The notes under the pieces were generated by a model that saw nothing but the letters and a program-made list of their open reading frames with translations, made no database searches and was not told the origin of the DNA. Made by a program: the position numbers and the translations under genes. A stretch of 64,000 bases of DNA from Cunninghamella blakesleeana. Its lineage: Eukaryota; Mucoromycota; Mucoromycetes; Mucorales; Cunninghamellaceae. Position 1 is the stretch's first letter, and each line of letters starts with the position of its first letter. The DNA is taken from assembly GCA_017871115.1 (NCBI GenBank), contig JAFCIZ010000006.1, positions 4,154,001-4,218,000 of the forward strand. Reading direction: 5' to 3'. Below are positions 1 to 12,233 of the stretch, piece by piece.

Positions 1-451
1 AATGTATTAAACTACTTTCGTATTAAAAATAAAAGAATAAATATAATTTTTTTAATAAAAAAGAGAAAAAAAAAGAGGAATGGTATTTTTTTTTAAAAAT
101 CATTATCAAAAAATTGAAAGGGGTTTAAAGCCCGCCGGATTTTTTTTGGTGATCATTGATTTTTTTATATTATTTAAAGAATCTATACTCTACCATAAAT
201 ATAATGATATTATACCAATATATCATCATCACTATCTGATAATACTAATGTTACAAATAGCGTATATTAGTATTTTATTTATAAATTTAAGATAGTATGT
301 ATAAATAATATATTAAATATTACTAGATTTTTTTTTCATTCAATGTAATTAATATTTATACTTTGTATAATTTTTTTAATTTTACTTTATTTTTTTCAAG
401 TGGATGAAATATAAATAGATTTTTTTCACAGTCATTTTTTGTCATTATAGA

Positions 452-496
<45 letters not shown>

Positions 497-780
497 GTTT
501 ATAAAATAATTTTCCTCCTTCTTTAAACTAGGAATATATTGGTATCTTTTAATAGGACAACACTGTGCCACTTAATCTTTGGAATTTTATTATCAAACCA
601 AAAATATTTGTTCGAAAATGATTGGATATGGAGTTTAAAATAAATTAAGTCTTTTGGTTTTTCGTTTAAAAAAGAAATTTTTTTTTTCCACCTTTTTTTT
701 TTTTTCTTTTCTTTTCTTTAGACTTCTTTTTTTTTAACAAAAAAAAACTTACTTTTTTTTATTAATTGATCTATATTATT
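1..780. other. AT-rich flank and putative promoter of the bZIP gene
   Basis: No convincing gene. A 71-codon ORF at 80-295 is low-complexity and ignored. The last 120 bases before the gene are dominated by T-runs (about 660-760), as is usual just upstream of genes in this window. I saw no clear TATA box or unfolded-protein-response element. Confidence 0.5.
456..491. repeat. (AT)n microsatellite
   Basis: About 17 AT dinucleotides in a row, lying in the upstream region of the bZIP gene. Confidence 0.9.
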
Positions 781-796
781 TTCCATTGGGTGGTGG
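781..796 (+). promoter_or_regulatory. Leader segment complementary to the HAC1 intron
   Basis: TTCCATTGGGTGGTGG, 117 bases upstream of the ATG at 913, is the exact reverse complement of CCACCACCCAATGGAA at 1705-1720 inside the predicted Ire1 intron. Sixteen consecutive pairs, nine of them G-C, are striking in such AT-rich DNA. In budding yeast a 5' leader/intron duplex holds unspliced HAC1 mRNA untranslated. I infer the same role here, provided transcription starts upstream of 781, which the sequence alone cannot show. Confidence 0.75.
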
Positions 797-912
797 TTTA
801 TATAGATCTGTTTTATTATTATTCTTATTACTTAATTGAAAAAACAACAGCTTTCTCTCTCTCTCTCTTTTTTTTTTTTTTGACTCTTGTTATAAACTTT
901 ATTAATATTATC

Positions 913-2040
913 ATGGCCAATACTGTTAGTTCTACTACTACTTCAAGTGATAATACTTTAACTGATTTGTTATCATTCCCTATGGATTTTTCTATTGATC
1001 CTTTGATGACTTTTCAAAATACCTCTTCATGTTCTCCTTCTCCTCTTTCACATAATGAAGCCTTGTTTCCTTTAACTTCTGAATTAATGTGCTCTTCTTC
1101 TCCTTCGGATGGTTCAACTGTTTCTTCGGATAGCAGTTCTACTATTGGTTCTCCAAATATGATGACGATGCCTACCATTACTAAGAAAAAAGGAATGAAA
1201 ACTGGAACAACCAAAAAAGCAAGACTTTCATTGGAAGATAAAGATCAAAAAACCAAAGAAAGAATATTAAGAAATCGTGCAGCTGCTCAAGAATCTCGTG
1301 ATCGAAAACGTAAATATGTTGCTGATTTAGAAACTACTAATAAAAGATTAACAACAGAAAATGAATCAATGAATAAACGTATGAAATTATTAGAATTGGA
1401 AAATCAATCTTTACAACAACAATTGGCTCTTTTTGCTCAACAATTGGCCCAAGTTCAAGCTTCTCAGCAACAACAACAACAAAAAGTGAATAATACCTCT
1501 TCATCATCATTATTATCGTCATCTTCCTCTTTATTTACTCATGGCTTTTGCGATTCAGCACGGATCGTAATAAAAGGTTTATCTTGTTTATTATGAAAAA
1601 AATCAATCTATCGTAACTGTGTACCAAAATTGAAGTGAAATATCAAGTATATAGATCAACTCTTTTAAAAAACTGTAATGAAGTTCTCAACCAAAAAATG
1701 AATCCCACCACCCAATGGAATTTTTATTTTGATATTTGTTATTTAAACTACTACTATACTCTACTTCAACAATGGACCCTTTTGATTGATTGATACTTTA
1801 TATTTTTTTATATACATACGATAACCTTTTCTCCCTGCAGCGGAGGTTGTGAAGCAAATGAAGGTTGAAAATGGTGATAATAACGATGATGATGAACAAC
1901 ATGACTATATGCCCTCTCCTATGTTATCTCCTCCTATCTCTTCCTCTTCTGAATGTGAAACGGATGATGAACCTATTTCTCCTCCTCAACATATTGAATT
2001 GGATGATTTATTTGATTGGGATGGTCAACAAACTTTTTAA
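913..2040 (+). CDS. HAC1: HAC1/XBP1-type bZIP transcription factor with Ire1-type intron
   Basis: Likely master regulator of the unfolded protein response. I chose the ATG at 913, the first ATG after the T-rich leader. Unspliced, the frame stops at 1594-1596 (227 aa). Removing 1559-1837 joins exon 1 (913-1558) to exon 2 (1838-2040) in frame and gives 282 aa. The N-terminus (1-100) is Ser/Thr-rich. The basic region at about 112-135 contains KERILRNRAAAQESRDRKRK, which fits the Hac1/HacA/XBP1 class, and a leucine zipper follows to about 180. A poly-Q stretch precedes the splice junction at residue 216. Exon 2 supplies an acidic tail ending ELDDLFDWDGQQTF, a plausible activation domain like the tail gained on splicing of yeast Hac1. 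The unspliced form instead ends RIVIKGLSCLL. The bZIP call is firm; HAC1 identity rests on the RNA signals as well as the domain. Confidence 0.87.
1548..1570 (+). promoter_or_regulatory. 5' Ire1 splice-site stem-loop
   Basis: Stem TTGCGATT (1548-1555) pairs with GATCGTAA (1563-1570): eight pairs, two of them G-U. It closes a seven-base loop, CAGCACG (1556-1562). Ire1 sites are seven-base loops cut after the third base, a G, so the predicted cut is CAG|CACG after 1558. The yeast HAC1 5' loop has the same CAG at this position. Confidence 0.82.
1559..1837 (+). other. Predicted non-spliceosomal (Ire1/tRNA-ligase) intron
   Basis: A 279-base intron starting CACGG and ending CTG, so not GT-AG. Its length is close to the 252 bases of the yeast HAC1 intron and far from the roughly 20-26 bases of XBP1 and filamentous ascomycetes. 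Its length is a multiple of three, but it carries the in-frame stop at 1594-1596, so removal swaps the C-terminus. It contains the leader-complementary segment at 1705-1720. Confidence 0.8.
1705..1720 (+). promoter_or_regulatory. Intron segment complementary to the leader (attenuator)
   Basis: CCACCACCCAATGGAA is the perfect reverse complement of 781-796. It lies about 150 bases into the predicted intron, so it would be lost on splicing, as expected of a block on translation of unspliced mRNA. Confidence 0.75.
1830..1846 (+). promoter_or_regulatory. 3' Ire1 splice-site stem-loop
   Basis: Stem TCTCC (1830-1834) pairs with GGAGG (1842-1846), one pair being U-G, closing the seven-base loop CTGCAGC (1835-1841). 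The loop is identical to the 3' loop of metazoan XBP1. The predicted cut is CTG|CAGC after 1837. An outer AAC/GTT pairing could extend the stem across a bulge. Confidence 0.82.
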
Positions 2041-2397
2041 AAAAAAATAATATTTTGGATTCCTCTTTTATTTTTTTTATATTGTTGATTAGCTTATTTT
2101 ATTGTTGTTTATATATATATATTCATATTTAATTCATTGATTTTTGCATTTGTTTTCTGTTTATAGTTACTTTTTACTCTTACTCCTTAATCTTAATTCT
2201 TTTTTTCTTATTCTTTACATTTATAAAATAAAATATTCAGATTTATTATTCTCTTAAAAAATTATATTAAAGGTCTTTATAAAAAAAATGATTGGGATAA
2301 TATATATATTAAAAAATAATAAATAGTAATAATAAACAAAAAAGACTTTTCTTGAAGGATAGGGTATCAATTTGCTATTTTAATTAAAAGAAAAAGG

Positions 2398-3871
2398 TTA
2401 TATAGAAAAATTAGAAATATCATCTGGGCCTGACAATTTAGGTTGAAAAGGTGGGGTACCTAAAATAATAATAATAATAATAAAAGAAAAAATCGATTTA
2501 ATCAATGATAAATATATATATAATTATGATTATGATTTTGATTGTTCTTACTTTGATATAAACGATCCCAATCGATACCATTAAAGAATGGATGTATCTT
2601 AATTTCTTCATACGTTAATCTATTTTCTTTTTTATCTAATAGCCTTTTTTTTTTTACAAAAAAATATTAATAAAAGAAAAATATTCGTATTATTTAGTTT
2701 TTCTTATTTTATTTTCTTTGTATGCATATTGTTAATAGTATTAAATATTACCTATTGATAAGATCTTTGGCATGATCAGATATAGGAAAATCTGGGTTAA
2801 ATGATATGGAACCCTATTAAAAATAGAAATATGAAAAAACAAATAGAAAAAAAAAATAGTGAATAAAACGTTTCCTTTTTTACATTTCTTTTTTTAATTA
2901 TTTTATATTCTAAAAATAATTACCTTATGGAACAAAATCTTTTTATAAGTATCGAATTCACCTAAATCACTATAAAATGGAGGCACTTCTTGTAACATTT
3001 CATATAAAACAGCACCAGCTGACCACCAATCCACTTCAACACCATACGAGAGTTGATTATTTTGAAGAGATAATAAAATTTCAGGAGAAATATAATCACA
3101 AGTACCTACTGGTAAAGAAGACGGAGAAAAAGAGACTTGGTCAATCGGTATACTCGAACCAAAATCCGTTAATTTAATATGACCAGAAGCATCTAGTAAG
3201 ATATTTTGGGGTTTGATATCACGATGAAGATAACCTAGTTGATGAAGGAAATGAATTGATTCAACGATTTCTGCCATATAAAACTTTGCCTGATCTTCTT
3301 TTAAAATTAAATTAGGCTGTTGCCGATCTAATAAACTAAATAAATCTCCACCAGGCATATATTCCATAACAAGATAAATAGAGTGATCATCTTCAAAAGA
3401 GCAATAAAGTGTTGGTATATATTGTTGTTGTTGAGAATAATGTTGATCATGATAATAAATGGATTTTTCATGTTCAATAAATACCTTATCTTTGGATTGT
3501 TGTAAATAGCTTTTATTTTGTACTTTCATAGCATAGATTTGTTGATTCATTTCATTTTTTACTATATAAACTTGGCCATATTGTCCTTTTATAAGTGGTT
3601 GAATGATTTGAAAGTCGTCTTTGGTAAAGTCCGTTTTCTTTTTTTGTATTGTATTTTCTATTCATAAATAAACATAACGGTAACAATTAATTAATAATAT
3701 GAATTAGTAATACCATTATCACTTTATTTAACATTCTTTTTATTTACTTTTTAAGGATGTATAATAAGTTGATAAACGATTTAAAGGTATTGATTTATGG
3801 AAGGGGTAAGTATTATTTAAGTAAGGTAAGCAAGTATTTGATTCAGTTGACGGATTAGATATAAACAACAT
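2398..3871 (-). CDS. AGC-family Ser/Thr protein kinase, DMPK/citron-like
   Basis: Five exons: 3871-3748, 3657-2924, 2813-2752, 2643-2552 and 2459-2398, all in phase, 357 aa. It is almost entirely kinase domain. Visible motifs: glycine loop GQYGQV, lysine in YAMKV, alpha-C glutamate in IEHEKS, HRDIKPQN, DFG in LTDFGSS, and SPE in DYISPEIL. The C-terminal IHPFFNGIDWDRL and TPPFQPKLSGPDDISNF are the AGC extension, and its wording is closest to the myotonic dystrophy kinase/MRCK/citron group. There is no coiled coil or PH domain after the kinase, so it is a short member. The start at 3871 (MLFISNP) is preferred to an upstream Met at 4057 because the stretch between is Phe-rich and looks untranslated. 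Substrate unknown. Its stop faces the HAC1 stop, 357 bases away. Confidence 0.85.
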
Positions 3872-4541
3872 AATAAATAATAATAATAATAATGTGTAGT
3901 AATATATGAAGAAGAAGAAAACTACAAGGAAGAAAAAGAAAGAGGAGCAGAGAAAGAAAAAAAAAAGTGTCGCAGTTAAAAAACTAATGTTTATGCAAAA
4001 ATCCGTGAGAGTTGATCCAAAAAGGGAAAATGGTAAACAATAAAATAAAATGGCCAAAGATTAAAAATTACCAAATATTAAAATATAAAAAATAAATTAT
4101 GTGACAACAGATGATAAAGTAGTTAAATTTATATAGTATAAATAAATACTTACTACACCTACACTTTAAAATAGCATCTTTTTTTCATGAAGTATAAATC
4201 TTATAGAGATTGATAGGTATATTTTCAATTCTTTGCAAGAAAAAAAATACTTTGTATATATATTCCTTTTACTTCAAATAAAATTTATGATCGTTTTTTG
4301 GTTGATTTATAAGCTACATTTTATCTTCTTTTTTTGGTTTTTTAAATTTCAAAAAAATAATTTAATTTAATTACATAAATAATGATTTTTTTTTAAAAAA
4401 AAAAAAATGTATGAAAATAAACAAAGTATATATATTCAACAATATATACAAAATAAATAATATAAAATAATAATCAAAAATAAATAAAATAAATTAATCA
4501 CATATATAATAAAAATAATAAAAAAAATTCTAAGGTTTAGT
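3872..4541. other. Intergenic: kinase promoter and kinesin 3' end
   Basis: AT-rich, with no gene recognised. It holds the 5' side of the kinase gene and the 3' flank of the kinesin gene, which follow one another on the minus strand. A T9A13 tract sits near 4386-4407. Confidence 0.5.
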
Positions 4542-7500
4542 TTATATCATGGAAGCAACCCATTCCTTCATAATATTTTGATCTTCTGCTTGACATTGAT
4601 ATGTATTCATAGAGGTATAAATAGTGAAGGTATTGTTGATTTCCTAAAATATATATATATATATATAAAGTTAATAAATATTTTTATACGGCATAAGTAA
4701 TGATGGTTATTTTTATTTACCTTTGATGAAGGATTTACTCGTACAGCTTGAATATACAAAATTTCTAGTTCATTTGCTTCGTTTTCATTTTCATATAAAA
4801 TAAGATAAGGTCTATTAAAGAAATATATAAAAAAAAGGTAAATAAACGAATATTTTCTTTTCCTAATCACGACAATACTATTCTAAATATATTTACCTTT
4901 TTAATACAAACCACCGTTGTATCCATTCCAAAGAATCGTCATTTTCAGTTTGATCATTAGCATGTGGACTATTCAATAAACGTATTTTTAGGTATCCATA
5001 ATGATGTAACATAAAGGAATCTTTTTTATTTTGTTCACTACAGTTTAATAATAATAATATAATATATATTAATTTATTTTTTCTCTATCTTTTTCCTTTT
5101 TGTTATTAGTATAGCTATATTTATTTTACCTTAAGATAAGTTGATGAACATCATAAAGTGGTAAAGAAAATTGGGAATCCAAAGTAGGAGATAGTTGCTC
5201 AGCTGAACCAAATTCATTAATTAATTGTAAACCGGTTCTTTGGGCATGTTTTGCATGAATCCATCTTTGTACAATAGCTTTTAATTGAAGATGATTCTTT
5301 TGTTGCTGTTGTTCATCATGATCCTCTTCTTTTTTATCAAGTTGATTTTCTTGGAAGGTTAAAGAGACAGGGGATAATAATAATCGATCCATTGAGATAT
5401 GTCTTTTCTGTAAATAATCTAATAAGGCCAATGTATATCTTGTATCTTCTACTTCCAGCTTAGTAAGCATTTTACGTCTTGCTACATCATATTGTTTAAT
5501 CTTGTCTAATTGATGTTGTTGCCATTCATGATGTTCACTATTAACTTGTTGGTGAATATGGTAAGAGGATAATCGTCTTGGCCTTTCCCACACTCTAAAT
5601 ATACTAGCTACAGAAGTCTTGCGTTGTATTCCACCTGCTGCATTCTTCTTTCTATTATTGTTGGCTCCTCCTCCATCCTCCTGTGAACTTGAGAATAATT
5701 GCTTAAGTAAAGATTTATTTCTTTGTAATCCACCATTACCGCCATCACTAGTAATTTGTACACCAACGTCCATTTGGAAAGGAACGCCATGGAATGTCCA
5801 TTTAAGTGTTATATCAACGGTTTGATCATCTTCTGTAATACGATTTAATAAAGATGAGTTATGCATTGAACTATCCCATGCACCTTGAAGTGTAAGTGTA
5901 TCCTTTGTTTGCTTTGTTATTGTTAATGGAATAGATAAGTCTTGTGATGTGGTTGTTTTTGTTGTTGTAGTAGAATGATCATAGTCATTATTTCTTGGAC
6001 GAATGTTTCCAATCCATAATATTAATTCATCTAATGAGCTACTAGTATAATCATGGTCATCATTATCATCTTCTACCTCTTCCTCAGATAACTCTTGTTG
6101 TTCCCTTTCATATCCATTAAGTCGGCGATGGCGTTTTCTTTTTGGTAAAACCCAGTCATGTCGAATAGTTAGTATTATACGTCGTTGCTGACCTTGTCGT
6201 AATAAAAAGTTGCCTTGTTGATTATATTTTCTAAATGAGCTATTACTGCTACTCGTTGTTGCAGGGGCTGTTTTAACTTTAACAGGCGTATATTCGCCAG
6301 TCAATCTAGCAATTTCGCAAATTTCCAACCAAACAAAGACATTATGTTTTTTTTCTATAGAAGGCAATTGATGACTAGCACAAGGTTCATCTTTAAAGGT
6401 TGTTAAATAATCAGGTTGAGATTGACCATACACTTCAAAAGTAAGATGATCGTAACGTATAGCATTCAACATTTCTTCTGTCACCATCATTGAAAAAGTT
6501 TTGGCATATTCAAAATCAATACATTGGTGTTTATCGAATTTGCTTGCACAAGAGGTAGAAAGAACTTGATCATTATCTTTATTAAATGTGGTACCAAAAG
6601 AAGATAATCGGAATTGAACATGGACATGAGTGAATTCATTTTCTGATATTCCTGTCAAAGATCCTATACGTACTTCAAATACTAAATGTTGCCCAACTTG
6701 TAATGTATCATCTTGGTGCTGTTGTTTATTATTTTGGTCCATTTTATGGTTCGTTGTTGAGATGGACATAGAACCATTAACTTTTTTACTATTACTGTTA
6801 TTGTTGCTATTATTGTTATCATTCTTTTGCTGATCATTGGTGATGTTAGTAGTAGTAGTTGTAGTTGTACTATTGTTTGGACTAATAGGATGTCGTTCTT
6901 TTGATCTAGCAATGGGAGCAATTAACACTGTGACTTGACCAACTACGCGACATGTTCTTTGACAAAAGATATCCAATGTACGTTCAACAGGAATATGTAA
7001 AGCCAAATGCCTCATTCTGATTTTAGCCAAACCAATTAAAGCAAATTGAGGAGGATATGTTTCATAAAATAAATCCATTTCATTAGTAGGATGGCTACCA
7101 TTCCCAATCAAATGACTTCGTTGATCCGTTGCAAACTTGATTCCTTGCATATGTCTTAACCTTGTTTTTAACCGTTCCAAAGACCATAAATAAGTACATT
7201 GATGTTTGGAGTCGATTACCCTGACACCAATACAAGGTTTTCTAGCATCTAATAAAGTGGGATCTAAACGTGTTGCATGATTTTCTTCCTCCCAATTGGA
7301 TCCAGCACAAGTAGTATTATGAATAATGGTAAGCTGATAAACGACCTTTTTATTTAATTCTCTTGCTAAGGCATTGGCTTCATAAATTGTGGCACCATTC
7401 ATTAATAGATTCTCTGCTAAATGAACATAACGCTGATCACGCCAATGACGAATCACTTTACCAAGAATAAACCGATCATCTTCAGAGTAAGTTTCATTAT

Positions 7501-10500
7501 GTTGACCAGCCCCGTCTATAGGTGATGTAAGCTCGGGATCAGCCATAGTGATGGACATTGGATATAAACAAGAGAGTCGTTGAATTCTTTTCTCATATTT
7601 ATTTTTTTGTTCATCTAACTGCTGTTGTAATTCTTCTCTTGCCAAGCGAATAATTTCTCTATCAATGACCGATTCACTATCATCCAAATAAGAACTATAA
7701 TAACCACCTTCACCTAAAATAGTAGAGACAGAGGATGGAGTTGCACTACGTCTAAATGAAAAGGAGGAGGTGGATGAACAAGGTGACATGGGTAAGGAGA
7801 CACCACCTGCGCTTTGTGATGATTGTCTTTTACGTATACGTCTTTGTTTTGTAACATCATCAAATAGTTTTTCTAATTCTTCATTAGTTAAACTATCAAA
7901 GCATGTTGGAGCAGCTGTGCCATTATTGTTTTCTTGTTGTTGCTGTTGTTGTTCTTGTTGTTGGAAATAATTCATAATCACTTCCCTTCTAGCAAAATAC
8001 CAATCAGCATCACTGGCATCCATAGACCCATCCGATATTAGAGATCCAATGTTAGAATGAGTATCTGAATTATCATCACCAGTAGCATCACCATTGATGA
8101 TAGTAGTTGAATCATTTATATTTTCTTGTTGTTGCTGTTGAGTAATTGATGAAGAAGATTGACGCCGTTGTTTTTCTTTTTTATCTATGTTTTGTTGTTT
8201 TTGTTGTTCTATATCACGTTCTTTTCTAACTTCATCAGGATGATTAAATCTAAATACATGATAGTCACCAAGAATGATACGATAGCCATTGTATAATTGT
8301 TTAGGTTCTGATATATGGATACCATTAACCATGGTGATTGAGTTTTCTGCTGGATAGATTGTTATTTTTCCATCTTCTTCATTTTCAAATTTACAATGAT
8401 AATCTAAAATATTAGATCCACTTAAACGAATGCATTGTTTATTTTCATCATCAATGCGCCCAACAATGGTAGTACCGGGTTTGATTTGGTATACTAAACA
8501 TTCTGACATTAAAGGATCTTCATTGAGATTAACCAAATAAGGTATATTTTTAGGTGTATACACACCCATTTCATTCTTAGCCACAGAGATCCCCAATTCT
8601 GCTAAAGCGGATTCACGTTCTTGATGAATTTGTAATGTTGTTTGTACTCTTTCTTCCCATGTTTGGCCGACATCCCCAAGTAATTTTTGTGATGACTTTA
8701 ATTGTTCAACTACCTCCCGTTTTGTTAATTCTGTTGCGTTGCCATAAGCGTCTGTAATTAAAATAGGTTTGGAGGGTAATACTTGAATGCCACCGTTACC
8801 ATTGCTTCCATTTTCACTGATTTGAAGTTGCTCTGGATTAGGTACATAAGCAATTAATGATTGTTTTAAAGCTTGAATTTCACTTTTGAGGTCACGAATC
8901 ATTTTAACATTAGGATCTTCATTCACTACAGCTTTGGTTTTAATCTTTTTAGCTTGATCTGCATAACGTAATGTACTAAGTGTTTCATCATAATCAGCCG
9001 GTGAGATAGCTGCAACCATTGTTGTTTTAGAATTACCACCAAGCGAATCTTTTAATAACCATGTAAGTACCTAAAAAAAAAAAGTAGAGGAATAAAAATA
9101 ATAATAATAAATTAGTTAATTTAAAATTTCCACTTTTATAAAAATTTAATACTTACTGAATCACGATATGGAATAAAAGCATCTTTTTTTTTATGTTTAG
9201 GGTTAGATTGTTCAGCAAGTCCAGCAATAACTTTTCCTAATGTTGTTAAAGATTTATTAATATTGGCACCTTCTTTTAATCTAACACCAGTTGCTCCTGT
9301 ACTATTAGCTCTTTCACTACCAGCCAAATCTACTAAACTATAAATAAATAAAAGAAAGAAAAAATAAAATAAAAGTAAATAAATAAATGAACTAAATTAT
9401 AAGAATTAAAGATTTCTATATGAATATATAAAATGTATAAAAGTTGTACCTGATTCTAGCCACTTTTTCAGATTCTAATTTAGTTAAATCGTCCTTTCTT
9501 TTTTGTGTTAAAAATAAAGTAAAAACTGCATGTGACCGAGAAGAAGTTTCATTCATATTAGTTGCTGCTACTGTTCTAGCCTATAAAATATAGGAAAAGT
9601 AAAAATAAAAAGAAATTAATGTTGTTATTATTTAGTATGGAATTATTAGAATTCATGCAAGTAAAAGAAAATTTACCTTATTGCCTTCGTCCATCAAATG
9701 GTTGATATCATCAAAAGAATTAACCACTAGTCTCGATAAATCTTCCACATAAGGACCGGTAGATGGATGTTCACGTACTTTTAAATTCCCTTTATTTTTT
9801 GGATTTAATAAATCACGGACTTTTTCATTATAAATTTCAATGTAAGAGACTTCCACTCGATAAGTTACTTTATCGTCATTTGATTCTGCTGCACGATTAA
9901 TTCGGTTAAATAATTCTGAACAGCATTTTGGAATAATCCCTTTATCTTCACCATAACCCATCATAGAATAGGATTTACCAGAACCAGTCTGACCATCTAT
10001 ATATAATAATAAGGAGGAAAAGCAAATAAATAAATAAATAAATCATACATAATACATGATGCATATTAATTTTCATATTATTCATTATGTGAATATATAT
10101 ATATATATTAAAAACCTACAAGCAAAAATACAACAATTATAACCATTAAAAGCATGATCTAAAAGTTCTTCACCTAAATCATTATATACTGTTTTTTGGT
10201 CAGCATAATTTGGATCTTTTTTGTCAGCTGACCAATATGACTTGTCAAAAGTAAACGCCTTGAAATCTTCACTTTCTTTTCCAGTCCGTTGATCAGGAGG
10301 CCTAGATATAATGGTTTGATTGCCTTCCATTCTAATAAGACAAGTTGCGCCTTTTGCCAATTCTATTGAAATAATAATAATTATTAGTATTATTAAATAT
10401 ATTAGAAAAAGAAAAAAGAATATATATATATAGAGAGAGAGAGAGAAATAGAGTAAATAAACGTGTATTTATTTATTTATTTATTAAAGAAAAAAAAAGT

Positions 10501-10568
10501 TATATAATTTCCATACCTCTTGAATTGAGTGGTCTACAACGAACAACAACTTTGATATTATTATTCAT
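4542..10568 (-). CDS. Kinesin-3 (Unc104/KIF1-type) motor
   Basis: Plus-end-directed transport motor for vesicles and endosomes. Nine exons: 10568-10517, 10362-10120, 9996-9677, 9580-9450, 9337-9157, 9070-5130, 5037-4897, 4811-4721 and 4643-4542, all in phase, 1733 aa, the usual length for the family. The motor domain is residues 1 to about 345, with P-loop GQTGSGKS (about 100), switch I SSRSH (about 220) and switch II DLAGSE (about 254). The neck ends with [18 protein letters not shown], typical of kinesin-3. An FHA domain follows at about 490-585, then a long KIF1B-like/DUF3694-like body with low-complexity inserts (Gln, Asn, Thr). A C-terminal PH domain starts near 1630 (HHYGYLKIR) and ends MKEWVASMI, for binding phosphoinositides on cargo. 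Alternative: none serious. Confidence 0.95.
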
Positions 10569-12233
10569 TTTTCTATCTATTGTAATTCATTTGTTTTTTA
10601 AAAAAAAAACATATATAGGTAAATACTTTTGTTAAAGATGCTTATTATCACTATTAGTTGCTAAATTTTGCTGTTTGATATATTTTCTAATGAAGTCTTA
10701 CAATATTATACAAAGACAGATAAAAACAAATAAATATAAAAATATAAAAAAGAGATATATATATAAAAAAATAAATACAAATATACAAGATGATGATTTT
10801 TATAAAAAAAAAGAAAGAATGATATTTAATAATTTAAAAGGTTTGAAAGTTGTATTGTTTTAAATCAAAAATAACGAAAACAAGAGTTTCGTTATTTTCT
10901 TAATTCAATTTAATAAATAACTATCAGACTTTTTCTTATTTTTTTTAAAAAAAAAAAAAAAAATAGTAGTAATAGTAATAAAAAAAAGAAAAAGATAAGA
11001 AAGAGAAAAAAAAACCTGCAAATATGTTTTTAAAATTAAATTTTTATAATTATTTTTTTTTTTTTTTTGCAATGCCACATTGCGGACATATAAAAATGAT
11101 CATTATTTTTAGTTTTAAAAAGTTTCCAACCTTACTTTTTTTTTATTATTTATTATTTATTGATTCTCTTTTTTAGTAAACGATAATAAATGTATAAATT
11201 ATTACAACACAATAAACATATATAATTATACTTTATAATATTTTATAAAGACCTAATTTTTTTTTAAAAAAAAAAAAAAAATACGAGGATAAACGAAATG
11301 ACAGGTACAAAGGTACATATATAAAAAAAGGGGGGGCAACGGTGAAAAAAAGAAAAATAGCTACGAATAAACGTATCGGCTTCAAAAAAACGTAGTATTT
11401 ATTTTAAAAATAAAATCTCTCGATAATAATCGTATTATTTAGAGAATGTGGGCGAGATAATAAACCAACCGATAAATATAATCAGATGGAACCAAAGTGT
11501 AAAAGTTGGCTGAAAAATATAAAATATAGGGTACTGTACCTAGATTCCAAATATGGTTATCGGTACTCAATTTTAATTTTTTAAGGTTCAAACCAAATAA
11601 AAACAAAAAACAATTCATAAAAGCATGAGTGGGAGTGAGAAGTATATACTCCTTGAAAAGTAAAAAGATACTACATAGTTTTTAAAAAGGCCATAAAAAT
11701 GATGAAATATTTGACTATAAAGCATAGTGGAAATGAAGCTGGGTGGTAATGATGATTTGTTATAAATTAATATCGAGAATCATCAATTTAAAACAGTATA
11801 GCTCAGTTTGAAATTAAATCTATAAAACATCAAAAAAAAAAAAAAAAAAATACATGTAAAATAAATTATATAGGCTAAAAGATTATATTAAATGATGTTT
11901 TTTTTATGTAGAATTAAATGAAAAATGAAAAATGAATAAAAAGAATGACAATATATATAATATTCTTTTTTTTAAAAAAATAAATAAATAAATAAAAAAT
12001 ATATAGATTTTATAAACGAAAATTAGCCGCATGATTAGATTAAACAATTGGTTCCAATTTATTGTTTCAAGAGTTTATCTATTTTTCATTGTTAGTCGAC
12101 GCATTTTGCAATCTTTTTTTTTTTTTTTAAAAAAAAAAGAAGTATCAAATGTAAATTTATATTTATTTTCTATATAACAATATAATTAATAACATAGTAC
12201 AAATAAAATAAAGAATACATTTACATGAATATT

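Noticed and set aside
80..295. 71-codon ORF near the left edge
   Set aside because: Phe/Ile/Tyr-rich composition typical of translated AT-rich DNA; no motif.
3740..4057. Longer N-terminus of the AGC kinase from a Met at 4057
   Set aside because: The added stretch is a Phe/Leu run from a T-rich leader; the Met at 3871 gives a normal start.
10675..10863. 62-codon Lys/Ile/Tyr-rich ORF upstream of the kinesin gene
   Set aside because: Low complexity in the promoter region.
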